A stretch of 64,000 nucleotides of DNA from [Mycobacterium] manitobense (GTDB taxonomy: Bacteria > Actinomycetota > Actinomycetes > Mycobacteriales > Mycobacteriaceae): positions 1-64,000 of the forward strand of contig NZ_JACKSJ010000098.1 of assembly GCF_025821665.1 (NCBI RefSeq), given 5' to 3'. Shown here piece after piece: positions 42,401 through 49,315 of the stretch. Position numbers and translations under genes: made by a program. The notes below the pieces were generated by a model. It had not been told where the DNA came from. It saw only the letters and a program-made list of their open reading frames with translations, and did not search any database. Position 1 is the first letter of the stretch. Each line of letters opens with the position of its first letter.

Positions 42401-44370
42401 TCTTAGCCCTGCAAGCGGCCACAAGTGGCGCAGGGATCAACGAGCTCGTTGGACACGTTGTTGCGTTCAGCTTATTGGCGACGACTACGACGCCCTGGCC
42501 ACTGCCGCCGGGCTGTCGCGTGCTGCTCGTGAGCCTCGATGAGTATCGGCATTGGTTTCCTGGCAAGCGGGCTGACCTGCTTGCGATTGCACTCGACGCG
42601 AAAGACGAGGGTGTCCATGTCGCCACCATTGAAGTAAAAGCGCGCCGAAGCGATGAGAATGATGCGGCCGCGGGTGCTCTCGATCAACTTAATCAGACTT
42701 TGGCAGTTACGAAGTGGGCGGCTTATCCTGAAGCGGGTAGCATCCATAGTCGTTTGTGGCTGAACCGCATTGCCGAAGCTGCGTATGCCGTTGCTCGCGA
42801 GTCCCGCTTCAAGCTGGATTTGGACGAGTTGCGGGCGTTGGAGGCATTCAGACTAGGTCGTGGCAGCCTCGAATGGGCGGGCGTTGGCCTCGTCTTCGGC
42901 CCAAAGGTCGAGTCCTTGAATCGAACGTACCGTGCGAACCTCGCGAACGATATTGTGCCCGTTGTCTTACGGAGTATCCCACTGACGCGGGAATTGTTGC
43001 GGGCAGCGACGGACACCAACCTCACCAAACTGCGTACCGTTGAATCCGACGCTCCGCGACTGCAGAGCACGCGGACGAAGAGGCGACCGGAATCGCAACC
43101 GAGCGGGGCAGAAGCGAAGGGTAACCCCCCGGAAGATTCCGAAACGAAGGTGACTACTGACACCGCGCGCGAACGCCAGGCGACTGGTTCGGGCGGCGAG
43201 TCGCAGAGGTCAGATAAGGCATTCGAAAGGGACGTTACGACACCTAACTGGGAGGAGTCTTCGTCCGGTGGAGCGGGCGCTTCGACGCTATCGACCATTG
43301 AGTTCCGGGCTCCGCTCCTTGGTTGGGATGCACAGACCAACGAAAAAGTCCGATGGCATCCCGCTGGTTCCGAACAAACGGTTCTCCAGAACGGACACAC
43401 CGAAATCTGGGGATCCTCGGGAATGGGTAAAACCCAGTTCGCGATGAGTCTGCTTGGACAACTTGCGAGACTCAGCGGAAGTCAATTTGGAATAGCTGAC
43501 TTCAAGAACGACTATAGCGACGACAACGGCTTTCCGAAGTTTGCGAACGCTGAATTTATCGACCTGTGGAACGGGGGGGCGCCATACAACCCCCTGGCGC
43601 TCGACGATGACGGCGGAAGAGCGATCCAGAGCGCCGTAATCGAGCTTCGGGATACGGTTGATGAAGCAGTTAGATCTGTCGGCGCAAAGCTGGGTGTTCG
43701 GCAACGCGCCAAGCTGGAGAAGGCTCTGCTTGAAGCGTTTTCGGTGGCTCGCTCAGAGAACCGCTGGCCTACTCTCAGAACACTTGATGACCAACTCGAC
43801 GAAGATCTGTCCGGCGTTATAGGAGACCTGACGCGCAATGACCTCTTTAAGTCCGGTGAACCGTTAGGCAACGTTGTCGACCGCAATGTTGTGTTCGGGC
43901 TGTCGAAAATCCCGGGCAACGGCCAAACGACCGTGTTAGCCGCCGGATTCATATTCTCAGCGCTGTTGCTGCGGGTGCAGAATATGTTGCCCGTGCCTAA
44001 CACAATCCGATACGTCCTAGTGGTCGACGAGGCGCACAGGGTGGCGCCGTTTCGTGCAATCCAGACAATGATCCGGGAAGGCCGATCTAAAGGGCTTGCT
44101 GTGTTGCTCGCGACGCAGGGTCCCCTTGATCTCCCCGATGTTGTAGCAGCGAACGCGCAAACCAAAATTTGTTTTGGCTTGCCCGACGCGACCGTCGCCA
44201 CGATGGCTGCTCGCAAATTGCAACCCAACAACCCGCGGTTGCCAGAGCAGATCCGAACACTCGGGAAGGGCGAAGCCTTCGTCAGCTTCGCAGGCGAGGA
44301 ACCGCGTCTACTGCGGATGACACAGGCCTACCGAGACGCAGAGGAACTTGGACTGCCAACTCTCGATTAG
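39469..44370 (+). CDS. Giant HerA/FtsK-type ATPase, DptH-like, with internal PD-(D/E)XK nuclease motif
   Basis: A 1633-residue protein. The C-terminal quarter is a HerA/FtsK motor: Walker A WGSSGMGKTQ (Gly1315 to Gln1323), FGIADFKNDYS, Walker B YVLVVDEAHR at about 1515-1524, and the sensor-like VLLATQGPLDLPDVV. About 260 residues before the motor is a PD-(D/E)XK-like pattern: RADLLAIAL with Asp1036, then VATIEVKAR with Glu1055 and Lys1057, followed by a helix with Gln (ALDQLNQTL). This would give the motor its own DNA-cutting site. The N-terminal thousand residues are not recognised. Overall size and motor type match DptH, the translocase of Dnd-linked restriction. It is coupled upstream by a 4-base overlap. 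Confidence 0.82.
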   Translation: MSRRLGSALAEYLRRHPSVRSGGRSFFIIEGVPTSVAEGLASQWNDELPQLSIVSPSPALFPKFAMRDVSGTQLRNQRNGRGVVLVLCDGEQVPDRQSLNLFESVSPSVLLESAENMGILSQQAPAVDLDGPARAVREAINQASVATRPSAASVADYLDRVATGDDPLHALPILGAFIDHAGPGERVDSVRIADNLALAARRTSDDFLRPSAYADLRKRAETVLRRRPGVGHAGAPAAADEVMTRLQGGSPELLRTLRFDEAREIMEQRPQDLADIVREEIGLFRAGLPVGSQAEALPWRTYEQRADDLRRSAQRRVAARELCELDDAQQNRLFSRPTRTKLERLLRDRSVNGSNPSCPEAAIVQAAQQLGGLVERVQVLSPPLPTAASAANRTGAGRIITLACARLRLGALLHAWNSTGGDVDGLLLKAADDDDLGDVLAAYGDAGLSGGAPLPLLQLRLHSGDGSTVQVDWRPDLDDAAMLRSAILFSEAPALTLILRDEPTLHAFCGPVNAVAKPVPERLLPLAKRLQAVARRSLDGGLDPNELKRFVTHWSDTCAAFEADSDQTDAENLALSGAVRGGESATALTPFSPMKAEWLAQYLEALWKLVRGAEEPGTVAEPTDAVATANGIARTTAAHHPAHLRISTQDRALLPTSEGRIWSLFGGSSTRDESGFAGDALSTLVIQLLELQPEAAGHLRCLAWGPGAADLLVSEAVKLIGRRAGNALIRRIEIFCVGTTDVDRPDPATLAVADDSLRDSRDVLELRYIDDLDRAQKLLRPGSPAPAVHLALVTGLTEGGNRLQIESREVNAPAEDAEVLFAPRVWQRPKQDRRTLLMPPAASRTGQLWLRLQNAIEDAWPEPDQPLQVPEVRTGTLDIATKLQQVHDLALWVATLDRYATRDSLEQALGPEGVAILHQQRRLSGDSPLSLVISQKSGGPADRAIGRSLRAAGIISEPDVALSIGTKLRQVASQGYGILALQAATSGAGINELVGHVVAFSLLATTTTPWPLPPGCRVLLVSLDEYRHWFPGKRADLLAIALDAKDEGVHVATIEVKARRSDENDAAAGALDQLNQTLAVTKWAAYPEAGSIHSRLWLNRIAEAAYAVARESRFKLDLDELRALEAFRLGRGSLEWAGVGLVFGPKVESLNRTYRANLANDIVPVVLRSIPLTRELLRAATDTNLTKLRTVESDAPRLQSTRTKRRPESQPSGAEAKGNPPEDSETKVTTDTARERQATGSGGESQRSDKAFERDVTTPNWEESSSGGAGASTLSTIEFRAPLLGWDAQTNEKVRWHPAGSEQTVLQNGHTEIWGSSGMGKTQFAMSLLGQLARLSGSQFGIADFKNDYSDDNGFPKFANAEFIDLWNGGAPYNPLALDDDGGRAIQSAVIELRDTVDEAVRSVGAKLGVRQRAKLEKALLEAFSVARSENRWPTLRTLDDQLDEDLSGVIGDLTRNDLFKSGEPLGNVVDRNVVFGLSKIPGNGQTTVLAAGFIFSALLLRVQNMLPVPNTIRYVLVVDEAHRVAPFRAIQTMIREGRSKGLAVLLATQGPLDLPDVVAANAQTKICFGLPDATVATMAARKLQPNNPRLPEQIRTLGKGEAFVSFAGEEPRLLRMTQAYRDAEELGLPTLD

Positions 44371-44384
44371 GCAGAATTGGCCCG

Positions 44385-44867
44385 GTGGGCCGACGAGCAG
44401 ACGCGCGACCGGCGACCGCGAAGCGCACGCTGAGACCTGAAGTCGTGCCTTCCTGGGCCAGTTCTCCGGATGTCCGTACCCGCATGCAGCGCCAACAGAC
44501 TAGAGACACGGCTCCCGAGCTAGCTGTACGTCGGTTGATTCACGCGGCTGGTCTACGGTACCGCGTAGACGTCGCTCCGCTCACCGCGATGCGCCGACGC
44601 GCCGACGTTGTATTCGGTCCCGCCAGAGTCGCGTTGTTCGTCGACGGATGCTTCTGGCACGGCTGCCCAGTCCACGGATCGCGCCGCACAACGGCTAATT
44701 CCGACTACTGGGCGGAGAAGATTGAGCGAAATCAACGCCGAGACCGCGATACGGACCAGCAGCTCCGCGCTGCGGGCTGGTTGCCACTCCGATTCTGGGA
44801 GCATGAGGTGCCCGAGGACGTGGCTGCAGCGGTTGTTGCTGCAGTAAGGCGACGCGTCAGGTTGTAG
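44385..44867 (+). CDS. vsr: Very short patch repair (Vsr)-type endonuclease
   Basis: A 160-residue protein with the Vsr pattern: PSWASSPDVRTRMQRQQTRDT, PELAVRRLIHAAGLRYRVD, then RRADVVFGPARVALFVDGCFWHGCPVHG and WEHEVPEDV. The Asp of ADVVF and the GCFWHGC cluster are the catalytic and zinc-binding elements. Vsr normally nicks beside T:G mismatches that arise from deaminated 5mC, and so is often linked to C5 methyltransferases. Here it follows the giant ATPase by 15 bases, at the end of the methyltransferase operon. It could serve either mismatch repair or as a further nuclease of the system. The start is GTG 44385; another GTG lies at 44445. Confidence 0.88.
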   Translation: MGRRADARPATAKRTLRPEVVPSWASSPDVRTRMQRQQTRDTAPELAVRRLIHAAGLRYRVDVAPLTAMRRRADVVFGPARVALFVDGCFWHGCPVHGSRRTTANSDYWAEKIERNQRRDRDTDQQLRAAGWLPLRFWEHEVPEDVAAAVVAAVRRRVRL

Positions 44868-45041
44868 CCCGACGCGCGACGTTACCGAGCAATTCCCTAT
44901 GCGCCCATAGTCGTCTGCATTGAACAGAACGACACGCTAGTCGGAGTGTTTGGCCCACTCGTCGCGACCTCGCTACGCCACGGGGACGGTCAGATACAAT
45001 GGCGTTGATTGAGGTCGTCTCCGTCGCCTGCTGTGGTGCTT

Positions 45042-45296
45042 CTAGTCGTCGTCACCAACAACTATATTCGGGAACGTGCGATGAATAAGCACCATGAGCT
45101 TTGACGCCATGGCTTCGTCGAGTTCTATGATTTGGCTTGGCTTCGGCTGTAGCATTCGTTGGTCAGACCCTAGTGTCGCTAAACGCAATAACTTTCTGCC
45201 GGACTTCGTGTGCACTGTCGTGTGAAGGCAATCGACTTCAGTGCGAGGAGGCCTTGCAACGTGCTTGTCCTCTCGTAGCGATCGGATGAGAGCCAT
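45042..45296 (-). CDS. Small protein of 84 residues, often found in defence islands
   Basis: The frame has coding character: RTEVDCLHTTVHTKSGRKLL, then LATLGSDQRMLQPKPSQIIE and SKLMVLIHRTFPNI. I recall short bacterial proteins with this pattern (RTEV...GSxxRxxxxKxSQxIxLDE) near restriction genes, sometimes under the misleading name methionyl-tRNA formyltransferase. It lacks any formyltransferase active site. It lies on the opposite strand between the Vsr-type gene and the GTPase. The function is unknown. Confidence 0.65.
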   Translation of the reverse strand: MALIRSLREDKHVARPPRTEVDCLHTTVHTKSGRKLLRLATLGSDQRMLQPKPSQIIELDEAMASKLMVLIHRTFPNIVVGDDD

Positions 45297-45714
45297 GTGA
45301 AAATGCTACGGAGATCCCAAGCGTCTGTCGCGATTTCGCTATGAACTGCTTCTAGGGGATCTCGACCTCGGTTTAGCGCGGGTAGTGCCGGTATGGGCGG
45401 CCAAGCGGGTGGCGTGTGGCGCAGGCCCGTGCGCCTCAGTCTCGGCGTTTGCCTCTCAGGGGAGTACCTGCCGAGAAGCCACGGCTGCTGCTGGACGCGC
45501 CGATCGAGCCCTACGACCTCTGAGTCTTCACAGTCGCTTGTTCGGGCTCCGGTCAGCGTCTGCGGAATGTATCACCGGTCCAAGGCGGCAGGCTGGTTGG
45601 TGGCGTTCGGATTCCGTAGTGACCTTCGAGCGACATCAATGAAGTGGTACGACGAAGTTTGCCCCCTCGTCGAGGCGAGCGCCGGATCTGCAACCGTTCC
45701 CTGGGCTGCAGCCC
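45297..45714. other. Non-coding stretch upstream of the GTPase promoter
   Basis: About 420 bases. Several overlapping frames exist but none shows family similarity. No tRNA or repeat was recognised apart from the operator that begins at 45715. Confidence 0.4.
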
Positions 45715-45794
45715 GTTGTTCCGCCGTTGTTCCCTGACGCTTGACAAGAGGCGCCCACCGGCGAATGATCAACTCGGAACAACGGGGGAACAAC
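45715..45794 (+). promoter_or_regulatory. Promoter flanked by 19-base inverted operators, upstream of the GTPase gene
   Basis: GTTGTTCCGCCGTTGTTCC at 45715-45733 and GGAACAACGGGGGAACAAC at 45776-45794 are inverted copies with one mismatch; each is itself a double GTTGTTCC box with a 3-base spacer. Between them lies TTGACA (45741-45746), a 17-base spacer and AATGAT (45764-45769), a good vegetative promoter. A repressor bound at both sites would block it. The right operator ends 11 bases before the GTG start. Confidence 0.8.
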
Positions 45795-45805
45795 AAGGGG
45801 GAGTC

Positions 45806-48046
45806 GTGCCGAAGTTCTACACAGCTACAAAAAGCCGCTCGCAGGGGCGGGAAGCCTGGGCAGTCATCTTCCGCCATCCATTGCGGGCGGATGCCGACGG
45901 GAAGCCGGGTCGTCGTGTACGCCGTGGGCTCGGGACCAGCGATGAGAGTCAAGCAGCCCTTCTGGTTGAACAGCTCAACGAGCTGCTGAGCAACCCGGAG
46001 GTCTGGGAGCCGTCGTCCCGAGACGCTTTGGCCTCTCGCTACGACGACCGTGTGCTTGACATCTTCTTTGACGGTGTGAATCCCTCTGTCTCTGACCCGT
46101 TGGCGCTGCGTGACGAACTTCTTGTGCTTCCGGGGCTCCAGGACGGGTACCGGTCAGTCCTCATGCTCGGAACCACCGGCGCGGGCAAGACAACACTGGT
46201 TCGACAGCTTCTGGGCACGGACCCCGAGACCGAACGCTTCCCGTCGACTTCCACGGCCAAGACCACGATCGCCGACACAGAATTGATTTTCGTCGACGAC
46301 GACCTTTATCGCGCTGTTGTTACATTCGTCGGAAGAGACGAGGTCGTCGATTATTTGAGTGAATGTGTATCTGAAGCAGCACTTGCCATTCACCGTGGAG
46401 CCCCGGAGGCCGAACAACGTCGACGATTACTGGACCACCCCAACCAACGCTTCCGGTTCAGTTACATTCTTGGACGCTTTAGTGGCGGAGTGGCCGACGA
46501 TGAAGATGACGATGACGATGACGCCACTGAGATGGTCGCTGCGGGGGACGCCCCGTTCGATCTTCAGGCCACCGCGGAGACCGTCGAAGGTGCGCTCTGC
46601 GTCCTGCGAGACCTGGTTAGTGCGCATCAAGAAGAGGCGTGGCAGCTGGCACGCGACACGGATGACGAGCGAGTGGTCGAGGAGCTGATCGAGGACACGC
46701 TCGACTTTGCGCTCCGCAGCGACGAAAGCTTTCACTCTGTTGTCGACGGACTGTTCGACGAAGTCGAGAAGCGGTTCGGCATCCTGGCGGAAGGTCGACT
46801 GACGAAGAACCGTCAGGGCTGGCCGGTGTCCTGGAGCTGGGAGACCGACAGTCGCGCGGCACTTCTCGATGCCGTCGCGCGATTCTCGAGTAATCATGCC
46901 AAGCTGTTCGGAACTTTGCTTACCCCGCTCGTCAACGGTATTCGCGTTGCGGGACGATTCGTGCCAGCTTGGTCTGAAAGTGCACCCCCACGCTTAGTTC
47001 TCATTGACGGCGAGGGACTTGGCCATACGCCCAACTCCGCAGCTGCCCTCTCCACGGCCGTGTCGAAACGGATTGAGGATGTGGATGCTGTGCTCTTAGT
47101 TGACAACTCCGCGCAGCCGATGCAAGCCGCACCGGCGGCAGCTATGAAGGCCGTCGTGACCTCGGGCAACGCCAGCAAGTTGGTGGTGACGTTTAGTCAC
47201 TTCGACATGGTCAAGGGCGATAACATACCGCTCGTGAGCGACAGGCAAGCTCACGTTAAGGCGTCGGTGGACAACGTGCTCAGGGCGATTGGCGAAGATC
47301 TTGGTCCGTTCGCCGAACGAAGCTTGAGGCAGCGCATTGATAAGGCCTGCTTCTTTGTCGGTGGAATCGACAGGCGCCTAGACCCCTACAAGAAGGCGGA
47401 CCGACGGACGATCGACCAGCTGAATCTGCTCTTGCGGACAGTCGATCACATCGACGACATCCCGGACACGACGGACACCCGTCCTGTGTACGACAGAGTA
47501 AATGTAGTTCTCGCCGTCCGCGAAGCTGCCGCGGGTTTTCAGGCTCGGTGGTCGGGATTGCTGGGCCTCGAATCTGTAACCGGACATCCCAAAGAGCACT
47601 GGACCCGGATTAAGGCCTTATCGCGTCGCCTGGCGGGTTCAGAGGACGAGTACGACACGCTGAAGCCGGTGGGCGAGTTGAAGCGTGAGCTCGACGAGCA
47701 GATTTATCGGATGCTGCAGCAGCCCGTCCGTTGGGAGGGGCGCGAACCGTCCGACGATGACAAGCAGGCGGTGTTCAACCTTCTTGTGAATGAAATCTCC
47801 AAAGAGGTAACGCTTCTCTGCATCCGAAGGATCAAACTGGACCGCACGAAGGCTTGGCAACACGCCTACGCTGAGCACGGAACAGGCTCTACGTTCCGCC
47901 GAGCACAAATGATTGCCAGCGATATCTACGACCGTGCGGCGCCGATACCGACTGTTACGCCGTCGCTAGACCAGAACAGCTTCTTGCACGAAGTCACGGC
48001 GATTGTCGACGTCGTTGCCGAGGCTAACGGCGTCAAGCTGCTGTAG
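45806..48046 (+). CDS. Large P-loop GTPase-like protein of the defence island
   Basis: A 746-residue protein. After an N-terminal basic segment (GREAWAVIFRHPLRAD, RVRRGLGTSDESQAALLVEQ) that resembles the arm-binding start of phage integrases, it has a GTPase-like core: Walker A GTTGAGKTT at residues 122-130, a G3-like LIDGEGLG with Asp401, and a G4-like VTFSHFD ending at Asp467. An Asp-rich run (EDDDDDDATEM) lies in an insert after the P-loop. The rest is helical, as in dynamin-like or septin-like proteins, but membership is not certain. The start is GTG 45806 after AAGGGGG. It has its own operator-flanked promoter and so is separately regulated from the methyltransferase operon. Confidence 0.75.
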   Translation: MPKFYTATKSRSQGREAWAVIFRHPLRADADGKPGRRVRRGLGTSDESQAALLVEQLNELLSNPEVWEPSSRDALASRYDDRVLDIFFDGVNPSVSDPLALRDELLVLPGLQDGYRSVLMLGTTGAGKTTLVRQLLGTDPETERFPSTSTAKTTIADTELIFVDDDLYRAVVTFVGRDEVVDYLSECVSEAALAIHRGAPEAEQRRRLLDHPNQRFRFSYILGRFSGGVADDEDDDDDDATEMVAAGDAPFDLQATAETVEGALCVLRDLVSAHQEEAWQLARDTDDERVVEELIEDTLDFALRSDESFHSVVDGLFDEVEKRFGILAEGRLTKNRQGWPVSWSWETDSRAALLDAVARFSSNHAKLFGTLLTPLVNGIRVAGRFVPAWSESAPPRLVLIDGEGLGHTPNSAAALSTAVSKRIEDVDAVLLVDNSAQPMQAAPAAAMKAVVTSGNASKLVVTFSHFDMVKGDNIPLVSDRQAHVKASVDNVLRAIGEDLGPFAERSLRQRIDKACFFVGGIDRRLDPYKKADRRTIDQLNLLLRTVDHIDDIPDTTDTRPVYDRVNVVLAVREAAAGFQARWSGLLGLESVTGHPKEHWTRIKALSRRLAGSEDEYDTLKPVGELKRELDEQIYRMLQQPVRWEGREPSDDDKQAVFNLLVNEISKEVTLLCIRRIKLDRTKAWQHAYAEHGTGSTFRRAQMIASDIYDRAAPIPTVTPSLDQNSFLHEVTAIVDVVAEANGVKLL

Positions 48047-48060
48047 GACACTAGTGAATA

Positions 48061-48080
48061 AGGCGCCTGGGCGGGTGCCT
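48061..48080 (+). terminator. Possible hairpin after the GTPase gene
   Basis: AGGCGCC (48061-48067) can pair with GGTGCCT (48074-48080) including one G-T pair. There is only a weak T-run afterwards, so a terminator is possible but unproved. Confidence 0.3.
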
Positions 48081-48900
48081 CATTTGAGTCGCGTATGGGT
48101 TTGTCACACCGGGCGACCGATCATGCGGACCCGCCCGTCGCCTTTAAGGCGGTAGTTGGTGCTCGCTCGCCCCGATGTTTCGATGGCCCCCTGTCTGTCA
48201 GCGAAAGCTCTGTCGCATCTCGGTTACGCGAAATGATCCATTCCAGTTCACCGGTGTTCCCCGCGTGGTGATGGGGACCCTTCATCAGTGGCCGGCCGAA
48301 CCGATCCGTGGGGGATAAAGAGTGGGCTAATTTGCGAGCGCAGGTGGCCTCAAGCTCGCGAAGTTTATCAACACCTTTCACCTCCGATGTACGTCGCCAG
48401 ATTATCTAAACGGCTCGCGTACTGGTTTGGCACAGAGACGTTTCGGACCCTCCGGGACGCTCGAGGAATCGCTCGCAGTAGTCCATCAGCTGTCGGGCCG
48501 TGTGCACGACGCCGTCCGCGTCGGCGGTGTTCTCACACCCTGGGGCGCCGAAGACACCAACGAACGCCATTGGGACCATACGCCTACCCCCCAGCACGCG
48601 AGCTATAACAACGTCGTCAGCTGCGCTGGCGGGTATGCGCCTGCAGCGACCCGCAGCACGTCATCCGGTTCGAGCGCGCCGTCGAGTCTCGGTAGTGGTG
48701 CGATGGCGCACATCGACCTCCGCCCCCGCCGGTCCGCACACGCCACGGTGTAGCTAGGCAGCGTCAACCAGTGCTGCGGGTCTGCGCGTCGAGCGGGCGC
48801 GGGGCGTCGCGCTCCTCCGCCTCCAACTGACGGCGCTCCGTCGCACGATGGGCCGCACCGCGAAGATCGCGTCGACAAGCGTCGCCGCACCCACGATCCC
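48081..48900. other. Right border of the island without a recognised gene
   Basis: About 820 bases. Several leftward frames (for example one ending at 48603 with DDVLRVAAGAYPPAQLTTLL) could be remnants of a gene, but no family could be named. No tRNA, integrase or repeat marking an attachment site was seen. Confidence 0.4.
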
Positions 48901-49260
48901 CTAGGCCAACTTGTTATCCCGCCCAGCCCGATCGGCAGCAAGAAGAGCGCTGTGAATCCCGAGTCCCCACCGGACGTCTCGCCCCAATGATCCACACCAT
49001 AGGAACGGGGTCCGACAGTTCACGCTCGGCGACACCGGCCCATGCGAGTTGGGATACTCGGGCGGCAGCTCGCCCCAATGGTCCAAGCCGCATGCACCGT
49101 AGAACCACTCATAGCTGAACTCCGGATGGCGCCGTTTCATCCGATCGGCCAGCCGCCGCGCCGACGCCGCCGTCCGTTCGCGATCTTCCTGGCTCAGGTC
49201 GAGGTCCATGATCCGACGCCGGAACGTGGCCGCGACAATGAACGGGGTCTTCCGGACCAC
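48901..49260 (-). CDS. Conserved hypothetical protein, 119 residues
   Basis: The reading MDLDLSQEDRERTAASARRL and EFSYEWFYGACGLDHWGELP has coding character, with several Trp, Tyr and Cys residues. A GTG at 49260 is preceded by GAGAGGAGAGG, a good ribosome-binding site; an internal ATG at about 49209 is a second choice. The family is not recognised. It lies 55 bases from the LLM oxidoreductase gene on the same strand and may be the last gene of that transcript. Confidence 0.55.
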   Translation of the reverse strand: MVRKTPFIVAATFRRRIMDLDLSQEDRERTAASARRLADRMKRRHPEFSYEWFYGACGLDHWGELPPEYPNSHGPVSPSVNCRTPFLWCGSLGRDVRWGLGIHSALLAADRAGRDNKLA

Positions 49261-49315
49261 GGCCTCTCCTCTCACTCCGGAAGCCGCATCCTGCCACCCG
49301 CCACCGACACGCTCG

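Noticed and set aside
34885..44370. A DNA phosphorothioation (Dnd/Ssp) system
   Set aside because: DptFGH-like genes are present by size and order, but there is no dndA-dndE or ssp modification gene in the window; a cytosine methyltransferase takes that place.
45385..45742. Overlapping plus-strand frames upstream of the GTPase
   Set aside because: Composition is uneven and no family fits; the region ends in the operator/promoter and is better read as non-coding.
33109..48046. A DISARM or BREX system
   Set aside because: There is no DUF1998 helicase pair (drmA/B), no PglZ and no BrxC/BrxL-type protein. Only the methyltransferase is shared.
48121..48381. 86-codon leftward frame after the GTPase gene
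   Set aside because: No motif, weak start and no ribosome-binding site; not distinguishable from chance.
48603..48995. Leftward frame ending in DDVLRVAAGAYPPAQLTTLL
   Set aside because: Its C-terminal part looks gene-like, but the N-terminal part is not, and I could not name a family. It is left as possible debris at the island border.
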